This document shows positions 53,806 to 62,366 of a DNA stretch of 64,000 nt, in pieces (the stretch's first letter is position 1; each line of letters starts with the position of its first letter). Both the position numbers and the translations under genes were made by a program. Below the pieces are notes generated by a model, which was not told the origin of the DNA, ran no database searches, and was given only the letters and a program-made list of their open reading frames with translations. The stretch is from Fragilariopsis cylindrus CCMP1102 (lineage: Eukaryota; Bacillariophyta; Bacillariophyceae; Bacillariales; Bacillariaceae), in contig FMBT01000331.1 in NCBI GenBank assembly GCA_900095095.1, positions 124,001 to 188,000 of the forward strand. Direction: 5' to 3'.

Positions 53806-54259
53806 AATACCTCCACGAATTGCGACTACCGATGTGAATGCGGAAATAGCAACATTGAGGGAAAAGATTAAAGCACTGAAGATTGCTGCAACTGCAACAA
53901 CAACTACCTCACCAGTAGTACCACCATCAACCGATGTCGCTTCTCCAGCTACAACAACGGTTTCTGCTGCTGCTGCTGCTGCTGCTGCATCCTCAACTGC
54001 AACAATAGCAACAACTACCTCACCAGTAGTACCACCATCAACCAATGTCGCTTCTCCAGCTACAGCAACAGTTTCTGCTGCTGCTGCTGCTGCTGCTGCA
54101 TCCTCAACTGCAACAATAATGAAATCGGACACATGTGGTATTGCTGATGATGATAATGAACTAACAGCACAACCACCAACCGATGTGGATGAACAAATGG
54201 CAACAAAGTTGGCAAAAGCGCTGGCAGATATTGAAGCTTGGAGCAAAATCATTTCCTAG
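52718..54259 (+). CDS. Unknown protein with duplicated start region and Ala/Asn/Pro repeats
   Basis: Single-exon gene of 513 aa. The N-terminus MVNSWTEKNRDKGYF recurs as MVNAWTEKHRNEGYF 48 codons later, so the first 48 residues are a copy of the start region plus translated former 5' UTR. Residues about 50-200 are helical and conserved-looking (IPFSLVAFYRNPLYRRLLTE, NQIDRILRIQIIDKL, HPEMEGYFEPYLKKYIDLAD). The rest is low complexity: Asn, Ala and Ser runs, repeated DVNAQM... and a perfect-looking 105-111-bp duplication (TSPVVPPSTDVASPAT ... SAAAAAAAASSTATI) at about 53905-54120. A plausible C-terminal tail (SPVSKSTDMVVHGRKGSKKL) lies in another frame past the stop, and a degraded copy of it is at 54618-54672. 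Function unknown. Confidence 0.65.
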
Positions 54260-54371
54260 TCCTGTGAGCAAATCCACGGATATGGTGGTACATGGAAGGA
54301 AGGGTAGTAAGAAATTAAAACAAGCCCAAGAGCTACTAGATAAAGACAAGATTAAGGATGAGCTAAGCTAG

Positions 54372-54668
54372 ACCTTTTTTTTTCGAGCAAAAGAAAAGGG
54401 ATTCATACACGAACATGAACTTGACAGACTATTGCGGTGATAATGACGACGATGAGGATTTGACACAGAATGTATTAATCAAATTTGTCCGTACTTTAAA
54501 AAAGTAAACCCCCCGTACCTAAAATAAATAATAATTTAATGACAATGTATAATTACTAATTAATCTTATATCAATTTCATTTATAGCTAGAACCCACCTA
54601 ACAGTTGCCTAGCTAGTTAGCAACTCCACGGATTTGTTAGTGTACGGAAAGAAAGGTGGTGAGAAACT
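54372..54668. repeat. Downstream region with degraded copy of the previous gene's tail
   Basis: Bases 54618-54672 resemble 54266-54325: AACTCCACGGATTTGTTAGTG against AAATCCACGGATATGGTGGT, then a G-A-A-G-A-A-A-G-G-T-G-G-T/A-G-T-like stretch. The offset is about 352 bp. No intact gene in the interval. Confidence 0.6.
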
Positions 54669-54938
54669 ATGAATGCTCAAGACTCCATTTTTTTGCATTG
54701 TCTAGTAATACTTCGACATTTTGGTAATCTGTATATCCAACGTACACCAGCAACTATAATGATTCCATTATCAAATCTAGCTGGAATATATCCACATTAT
54801 AATAGTACAAGTAGTAGGATTACTGGTAGTCATCATCTTTGTGGTATGGCGCAAGGGAGTCTATTTGCTCTAGAAGAATTGTTTGTTAGGGGTAAAAACA
54901 ACAGTAGCAGTAGCAGTAGCAGTAACAGTAGCACCTAG
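54669..54938 (+). CDS. Possible small protein or gene fragment (89 aa)
   Basis: A frame from ATG 54669 to TAG 54938 reads FLHCLVILRHFGNLYIQRTP, then MIPLSNLAGIYPHYNSTSSR and LCGMAQGSLFALEELF, and ends in a Ser run from an AGTAGC tract. The central part has good coding character (mixed, no low complexity) and could be the last exon of a larger gene. The frame starts inside the duplicated tail of the previous gene, so its ATG may be accidental. No family recognised. Confidence 0.35.
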   Translation: MNAQDSIFLHCLVILRHFGNLYIQRTPATIMIPLSNLAGIYPHYNSTSSRITGSHHLCGMAQGSLFALEELFVRGKNNSSSSSSSNSST

Positions 54939-54939
54939 A

Positions 54940-55280
54940 AATTTACTCGTTCACTACTATAATACGACCATGAAAATTATAATTCTATATTATTCAATCA
55001 TAGCAAAAGTTATTCACACCAGAAAGTTCACGAGAAGTAAGTTAAGTTAAGTCAAGTCAAGAACAGCATATTATATATATATACATTTTTGTTGTTGTGA
55101 AAACGTCTATAGACATCTATTTATCGCATCTTTTTATTTGCTTTGACCACTACGCGTAGATCATATATTGATGTGATAATATTATCAAGAAGAACTGACA
55201 CAAAAACAAATACCATGTATCTGTGGAAGATCAATAGCTACTACAATACTACTACTACTACTTCTATCACCCCCACCACC
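54940..55280. other. Intergenic stretch
   Basis: AT-rich, includes AAGTTAAGTTAAGTCAAGTC and a TATATATATA tract near 55070-55085. No gene seen. Confidence 0.35.
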
Positions 55281-56547
55281 TTAATTATAATTGTGTGGTG
55301 AACTGCCACCGTATCCTCCTCCTCCTTGGTTATTATTGTTATTACCACCTCCTCCTCCTCCTTGTTGTTGAGCGTTCACACTTTTCGTTATCGATTGTTC
55401 AATATTCTTATCAAACATTGTTGACCAACCAATAAGTTTAGGTATTGAATATTCGATAATTGAACGTAATACACGATACTCACCAACCATTAAACGTATC
55501 TCGAATGGTCCTCGTATACCATCATGTGGTGCAGATGGTGGATGCAGTATATTTCCAAACTGATGTCCAGTATCAGCATCGACGTAGTCTATTAATAAAC
55601 TAATCCCATCATTCTTTTTAACTTTAACAACAGCACTTACAGTTCCAGTTCCAGTTCCGGTTCCGGTTCCAGTTTCAGTCCCATTTCAGTTTCAGTTTCA
55701 GTTCCTTCTTCTGCTACTGGTTGTTCTTCTTCTTTTATTGGTACTTGTTCTTCTTGTTCTTGTATTTCATTTACTGTAGCAATGAAATTTTATCAAGTGT
55801 TAAACCTGTTGAATTTTGATGATGATCATTAGCCAGTCGTCTTGTATATTCGACACTGGTATCACCACGATCTAATCGTGCCAATAAACTACCCAGTTCT
55901 TCTGCTGTTAATGCAAATCTGGTTGTTTTATCCCAAGCATATGCTTTTTTATCACCAAAAGAAGGTTGGGAGGATAATGGTGTCCATTCAAACATCAATC
56001 TACCACGCTTACCTGCATCTAATATCACTGTACCACTGGGTAATGTACGAAATTCGGGTGGTATTGCCTTGACACTAAAGGCAATTTCTTCCCCGTATAC
56101 AATATAGGCTGGATTGCCCATATTTGGATTTGAATTCGCATTCGAATTCATACCACCACTGTCATTACCAGCGGAATAAAATGATAAGTATCGTCGACCC
56201 TCGACGACGTTATTGATATTGACAACGTTATTGATACTGCCGGCGTTGGTAGCAGTAGTAGAAATTGCAACGGAAGAAGTTATGGGGAACAAAGGACGAC
56301 GACTGCTGTGCTGTGTAGGAGGATGTAAAGGATGACTAGACAAATGCAATCCTCGTCGTTGCTGCTGCTGCTGCTGCTGCTGCTGTTCCATACAACACAT
56401 CAAACGATTAGAAGTAGCTGCGACTACTACATCATTATTTGTTCCTTTAAATCTCATCACTATCGTCGTCGTCGTCGTCGTCGTAGTTTTGGCTATAAGT
56501 GTAGTAGCAGTAGCTGCCGTGCGAAGATTCTTGAACATCGACATCAT
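55281..56547 (-). CDS. Whirly-family single-stranded DNA-binding protein (organelle)
   Basis: ATG at 56545-56547. The presequence is basic and Thr-rich without a plastid cleavage motif, suggesting a mitochondrial target. The Whirly core reads YIVYGEEIAFSVKAIPPEFR, LPSGTVILDAGKRGRLMFEW and AWDKTTRFALTAEELGSLLA, then after a spacer VSAVVKVKKNDGISLLIDYV, FEIRLMVGEYRVLRSIIEYS and IPKLIGWSTMFD. This matches plant Whirly proteins block by block, including the P-E-F, the D-W-like AYAWD and the final IP-x-L-x-GW helix. Such proteins form tetramers that protect organelle ssDNA. The tail is Gly/Asn-rich. The frame is shifted twice, near 55785-55790 and 55681-55690; each is repaired by one added base, giving 422 aa. 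A TETET/TGTGT repeat lies at the second shift. Confidence 0.85.
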
Positions 56548-56569
56548 GGTGGTAGGCTTATAATATGAT

Positions 56570-57155
56570 TGACGAAGAGTAGTCAGTAAAGTAAAGACAA
56601 GAGTCGTGTTGGTTGTTGGAGTACTATACTACTGGAAGTTACAGTTGCTTTTCAAAGTTAGTACTTGAGGTATGTTAATTGTTGTCGATTGCTGAATGAC
56701 AATCATTGATGATGTTGAATGTAAGACTACGGTACAGCAATTGCTTTACTGTACTGTATTCGATCTCGTCTTCAATTAGAATCATCTGTGTCCGTTCGTC
56801 AACCTAACATATTTTCCCTCGAAAATAAGAAAATGTTCTTTCCTTCGATCTACATACACGTGTAACCAATCGGTTCAAATTAGTTACACGTGTAATCAAG
56901 ACTATTTCGTCGGATTTTAGCTAGATTCATTCGTGCTTTCCTTCGTCTGCGTGTACTTATGATACAAACAAATATCCCTGTTCACTCTTCTACTGATGAT
57001 TTGCATACAGTAACTAACGTACGGTTGTTAACTTGAAATACTGTAGATGGACAAATTTCAAGCACAAGTATCCTGAAAATCAACACATTGAATGAAACAA
57101 GCCATAACTAAACAATAATGTATATCAAAAATGCTTTCTATTCATTATTTTTAGT
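56570..57155. other. Intergenic stretch
   Basis: Upstream region of the Whirly gene and downstream region of the kinase gene. No coding frame. CACGTGTAACCAATCG and TTACACGTGTAAT near 56858-56900 form a small inverted repeat. Confidence 0.4.
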
Positions 57156-59469
57156 TTAGAACATTAGTGTTTCATCATGTTGTTGTTCGACAATAGTTTG
57201 TTCGGTAGTAGTAATATCGTCGGTATCGATCTGCACTATTGACGTTTTGTCGGTACTGGTATTGGTACTGGTACTGGTATGTGTATTGGTATTGATACTG
57301 GTATCGATATCGGTATCAAGCTTGGTAGGGGAAGTTGTAGGATGATTGGAAGCAGCAGCAACGATCTCGATGGCGGCAGTACCTAGTGACAGATAACAAA
57401 TTTGATTTAAGGAATGGAGTTGTTCTTCTGATACTGCATAATGCGATGACGGTGTTGATATCGTCGTCGTCGTCGTCGTTGGCAGTGTTGATATTATGTT
57501 TTGTGGTTGCTCTTTTTTCCTTTCGTCATCATCATTATTACTATTATTATTACTATTATCATCTTCTTTGTTGGATAGTGATAATGATAGCTGTTGTTCT
57601 TGCTGTTGCTGTGACGATGATAGAAAGACATCACTGATCCAAGGAACTGTACGACGTGCTTTACGAATTGAAATTCGATTTCGTTGTGATAGCTCCGTCA
57701 ATGATCGAATCAATATATATACTTCTCCTGGTAAATCTTCTGTCTGACGATATCGTACCGATCGTTTTTGTGGCTGTTGCTGTTTCTTGTTCTTGTTTGA
57801 AAAACAAAATAGTAGTTTCCGACAACAGAGTAATCCATTTTCAATATTCTGTTGTTTTTGTATAGCATCATCTATACTAGTACCGGGTTGAACACCTGTC
57901 ATCATGTATCGTATTGTATGTCCCATAGAATAGGAATCAACCAACAATCCATAATCAGCTACATAATTTGAAATAGTTTCCGTTGTCATGGCAGTATTAG
58001 TATTAGTGTTAGTGTTAGTAGCAGTAGCAGTAGTGCCATGACTAGAAATGGCACTAGTTGCAGTTGCTGTAACCTTAATGGTACTTCGTTTTTGTTCTGC
58101 TTTTTCTTTTTTCTTCTTTTCTTCACGGTGATTTCGTGGACGAACCTTGTTGATAATTTCTGGGGCGGCGTAATTCCTGTCGTATCGTATTTTGTTTTGC
58201 AAGAAGTAAGGAAGTAGAATAGGAAGGTAAATAGGGGTTAGAATAAGTATCATCTTGAGTTGTACTGAGCGAACGATCTATATCTTGAATTATCAATAAT
58301 GAGATCTCATTTATTCTTTTAAAGAAGAAGAAAGGAAAACAAATCGAATATTCTTACCTATTCCCTAATGTTGACATAGTTCGTTTTATTTTATGAGTAG
58401 CAGATCGTTGAGACGATGAAAGATCATTACTATCACGGTGAAAACTAACATCAAGGACGTTAAGTATCCCTCTACTAATACGTTGTCTCAAACGTTTACT
58501 AGAAGATGATGATAACTCATCAGTATAGTTGTTACTTTTATTATTGTTGTTGTTGCTGCTGTTGCTACTGCTGTTGATATTATAAATATCATGATAACTG
58601 GCATTTTTGGAATGTTTTAACCGATTCTCTTGACTTGGCTTTTCAATATCATTTGGTGTCAATGCACGAGCAAAACCAAAATCAATTATTGTTACCTTCC
58701 ATTTCAGAAGTAATTCCCGATACTTTGCAGTAGTAGTATAGTTGTGCCTCCTGATGATGAGTAGGATGAATGATGATGATGACATTGTTCGTCAAGCTCG
58801 TCATTATCATTATTATCATCATTTTCATTATTATTATTGTTACTATTGTTAGCATTATTATTAGGATATTATCCCAAATAGAATTATCATTTGATATTGC
58901 ACCAGAAACAAGTATATTATCAGGTTTAATATCACGATGTAGTACAGCATGATAATGTAAATAGGATACTGCATCCATCATTTGTGCGATAATAATTCTA
59001 CCAAATATAGTCGATAATGCACCACCATATCGTAATAAAGATTCGACTGTTGGTCCCTTGACGTATTCTAACACTAATACGGCTGCTGTGTTTTTGTGAT
59101 TAATGATGATGTATTATCGCCATTGTTGTCATCATCATCATCATCATCTACTCCTGCTACCCAATGATTGAATAACTTTACAATATTAGGATGATCAATT
59201 TGTTCCAATATTTCAATTTCTCTTTGGGCGTATAATGATGCAGCTGCTATTGCTTGAATACTAGCATTACTATTATTGTCATCATCGTTATCGTTGGCGG
59301 CACAACCAACTACCTTAATTGCCACCTTTGTTTGATGTTGTTGTGGTTGTTGTTTGTTATTCTTTTTATTACGAGCCAAGACAACAGAAGCGAATCCACC
59401 TTTTCCTAATATACGTATCGGTTCATACAATTCTTTGATTTTATTTGGCCATTCAGTTGGGATTTCCAT
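57156..59469 (-). CDS. Eukaryotic protein kinase, two exons, frame-broken
   Basis: Exon 1 is 58358-59469 and exon 2 is 57156-58176, with a 181-bp intron (GTAAGA...CAG) joining TLGNR to NYAAPEII. Kinase subdomains in order: G-loop RILGKGGFASVVLAR, VAIKVV (ATP Lys), YAQREIEILEQIDHPNIVKLF (helix C Glu), VLVLEYVKG hinge, YLHYHAVLHRDIKPDNIL (catalytic loop), VTIIDFGFARALTP (DFG), GNRNYAAPEI (APE) and VADYGLLVDSYSMG (subdomain IX Asp). All catalytic residues are present. Asn/Ser-rich insertions interrupt the N and C lobes, and the tail is Thr/Asn-rich. Three shifts (near 59092-59096, 58861-58872 and 58735-58745) are each repaired by one added base, giving about 711 aa. The substrate family is not assignable beyond Ser/Thr kinase. 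Confidence 0.85.
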
Positions 59470-59769
59470 AATGGAAAAAAAAATGAATTTTACTCAAGTC
59501 CTTTCAAGTGACGCAACGATTGTTTTTTCTTTTTCTTTTTCGGAGGGAAAACGAGATGTGATATGAATTGTTTGCTTGCTTGCTTTTCCTTTTTTGCTCC
59601 GCTCCGTTTTGAGATGAATTAAGGGTGCCGAGTCTGAGATACTGAAACAATGATGTTGTGTGTTACAGATGTATCGATATCGATAGGAGAGAGAAACATT
59701 TATATAAACAATGAAAATGGAAGAAATACGAAGAATTCTTGAGAGACAGTATGCAAACAATGCATTCTA

Positions 59770-60368
59770 TTGTTGACACCTCCTCGAGTCCTACTTCACG
59801 TCCAGTCATGAATCATCGACTTGCTGACTTGACTCGATCGACTAAGAGCTTCCCTCGAAGAAATTCTCCAGTTGCTGTGCGAGTCTGCTCTATTTACAAA
59901 ATTAAAAGAATTTGATTGGCGAGTTGAGATCCTCGTTCGTCATTCCAAGACAATTACACGTCGTAGCTACCGTATATTCCGTTCGCGGTTTTTTTTTTTG
60001 CTTGCTCTTTTTTATGTCATCAAATTTGTGAAGTACAGTATCTAACGCACGGTACTACAGTATGTCGTTGACCACTAATAAGGACTTACCTCAACCACAT
60101 CTTGATTAGAATTCATATGCATTGTACGATTGATTGATTGATACATTTTTTCTTCTTCTGGCGACTGGGCATGGTACAACGATTGTAATTATATCACCCA
60201 TAACCATAAACTAGACGATACAAGTTCTGTTCGATCTGTTGAATTGTTACCATCAGTGGAGAAGTAGTCGAGAGGATATTCATTCACACGATACGATACG
60301 ATACGATACGATACGTCAAGCTTCGCATTACATACCCACACAAAGAAGAAGACTCAACACACAGCGCT
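59770..60368. other. Divergent promoter region
   Basis: Between the kinase (-) and the plastid protein gene (+). It contains ACGATACGATACGATACG at 60290-60315 and a T9 run near 59991. No coding frame. Confidence 0.4.
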
Positions 60369-61694
60369 ATGACGATGATGATGATGATGATGACGATGAC
60401 TTGTAGTTGCATTGTTATTATTTGTTTTTCTTTAGTAGCTTCACTTACGCTACAACAGATGGATGCCTTTACAATAGCTCCACGAACAATAACAACGTCA
60501 ACGTCAACCTCAAAGTCAAAGTCCACTTCAACGAATACATATCAATGGAAGACAGCATTATCATCATCTGAATCTGAATCTGAATCTCCCAATGCCATTG
60601 ATGATAATAATGATGATGATTACTTTTTTACGGCACCGTTGTCCTCATCTCAGGAGGAAACCACCCAACCGCAATCTGAAACTAAAACAACAGAAATTGA
60701 TTTTGATATCGCTTCACGGGCACAGCAGGAATTAGAATCCATGACTTTTGCTTTTGATACTGATAGCAACAATAACAATGAAAATGATGAAGAAGAAGAA
60801 GAAGCAGTCGCACCACCACCAACCACCTTTTCACCTTCAACTGCATCCATATCCACATCTACATCCACATCCACTCCTTCTTTATCGTCTGATCCGATGG
60901 GTGTTGATGGGAATGGAACTGGTGCATTATTGAAACGTTCACATACGTCTGGTGGAAAAGATGGATCATTAATGGTAACCAGCAATAAAAGATTAGCATA
61001 TCCTATTGATTCTGGTAAAGATGGTATGGAAGCAAATGATACGAAAAGAAAGACACAAAGTAGTAGTAGTAATAGTAAAGCGTTACAATTCCAACAACAA
61101 ACAGGCACGAGACTAGTCCGTCATGACTTAAGTCCCCCATCATCGTCGTCATCAGAAGAATCACCACCACAACAACAACAGCAAAGTAAACTTGTTTTTG
61201 CATCTGCAGCACAAGCGCCGGCTAATGGTAATAGTAATGGTACTACTGGTAGTACTACTGGTGGTGTTATTACTAAGGCTGCTAATAGTAGTGGTAGTGG
61301 TGGTAGTTTTCATCAAACAAATATGCATAAAACAAAATTAGTTCGATACAATGGACCAGATTTAGATAATACAACTGATTATGATGGGATGGAATTATCA
61401 TCATCTAAAAAACAACGTCAAAAGGAAATACAATTATCAAAGAAACATTTAGTATTATACAGTCCACCTGATCCATTATCAGCAGAAATTGAAAATGAAA
61501 ATGATGAAGAAAAGAATAATAACGATGAAGAAGAAAATCAGAAACAAAAACAACAGCATCGTATAGCATTATCAACAGATATACATTATTCTGATAAATA
61601 TGTTGAACGTACTGATTATACTATGGCACGTAAGACAGGACTTGCTGTTAATAAACCAATTAGTTTATGGGTTGAACGGGATAAGTTTTTGTAA
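60369..61694 (+). CDS. Unknown plastid-targeted disordered protein
   Basis: A frame of 441 aa starts in an ATG tract at 60369; any of the first eight Met codons could initiate. The signal core (CIVIICFSLVASLTL) is followed by MDAFTIAP, a good diatom plastid cleavage-type motif. Most of the protein is disordered: Ser/Thr, Asn/Asp/Glu and Gln runs. More ordered islands are EIDFDIASRAQQELESMTFA, GALLKRSHTSGGKDGSLM, TRLVRHDLSPP and the C-terminal IHYSDKYVERTDYTMARK with PISLWVERDKFL. Short repeated motifs LVRHDLSPP, KLVRYNGPDLD and HLVLYSPPDPL share the pattern [K/R/H]-LV-[R/L]-[H/Y]-x-x-P-[P/D]. The stop TAA is part of a perfect donor-like GTAAGT, so a further exon is possible. Function unknown. 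Confidence 0.65.
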   Translation: MTMMMMMMTMTCSCIVIICFSLVASLTLQQMDAFTIAPRTITTSTSTSKSKSTSTNTYQWKTALSSSESESESPNAIDDNNDDDYFFTAPLSSSQEETTQPQSETKTTEIDFDIASRAQQELESMTFAFDTDSNNNNENDEEEEEAVAPPPTTFSPSTASISTSTSTSTPSLSSDPMGVDGNGTGALLKRSHTSGGKDGSLMVTSNKRLAYPIDSGKDGMEANDTKRKTQSSSSNSKALQFQQQTGTRLVRHDLSPPSSSSSEESPPQQQQQSKLVFASAAQAPANGNSNGTTGSTTGGVITKAANSSGSGGSFHQTNMHKTKLVRYNGPDLDNTTDYDGMELSSSKKQRQKEIQLSKKHLVLYSPPDPLSAEIENENDEEKNNNDEEENQKQKQQHRIALSTDIHYSDKYVERTDYTMARKTGLAVNKPISLWVERDKFL

Positions 61695-61699
61695 GTATA

Positions 61700-62310
61700 A
61701 TATTAAATCAAATTCAGCTAGCAGTGAGGGGAAGATCTTACTGTACTTGTACTTATACAATGATGATGCATGTTTTAATGTGAAACAATGAACGGAAAAG
61801 GACAAAAAAGTAGAGAAGTGTTGAATACGAAATGAATTCAAAAAGTATAAATACCGGTACAAATAAATTGAAAAACGGCAACAAGGACAGCACACGGTGT
61901 AGTAGAAGACGATCTTGAAACAATAAATACCATCCGAATTTTGTTTCTATCATTGCATTCTAATACTACGTATTTGATTCGAATGAAAAATTGTTCTCGT
62001 CATCGTTTCATCACTACTAGAAAGTAAGAGTTGTAATTTTATTTATTTGTTAAATGTACGTACTGTAGATACTATTATTAGTTTTGTTCGTTGCTTTATT
62101 GCAAGTAGATTCGTGAAAGTTACAGTTTTTCCTATAATTAGATGTAAGATCATTAATTGATCCAACGCCTTGTACGTGTAGCGTTCCCCTATCTCCATTA
62201 CGACCTTCATCCCTAAGTTTAGAGAGAGAGGTGGTCATCCTTGTAACTAATAAAGGGGTTGAAGGAAAAAATCTACTAATGATTGAAGGCCCAACATATG
62301 CATTCGCCAT
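61700..62310. other. Intergenic stretch
   Basis: Between the plastid protein gene and the ABC-F gene. An 86-codon minus frame (62050-62310) lies directly in the ABC-F 3' UTR and has weak coding character, so I do not call it. Confidence 0.4.
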
Positions 62311-62366
62311 CCATTACTTTTGTGCCTGTTTGGATTTCTTCTTTCGCTTCACAAGAAGTTTACCGT

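Noticed and set aside
61560-61694. Cks (cyclin-dependent kinase subunit) domain at the end of the plastid protein
   Set aside because: Only YSDKY resembles Cks; the following conserved E-Y-R-H-V and L-P-K blocks are absent, and the protein has a plastid presequence.
62050-62310. 86-codon minus-strand frame after the ABC-F gene
   Set aside because: It begins four bases beyond the expected stop of the extended ABC-F tail and has weak coding character; more likely 3' UTR.
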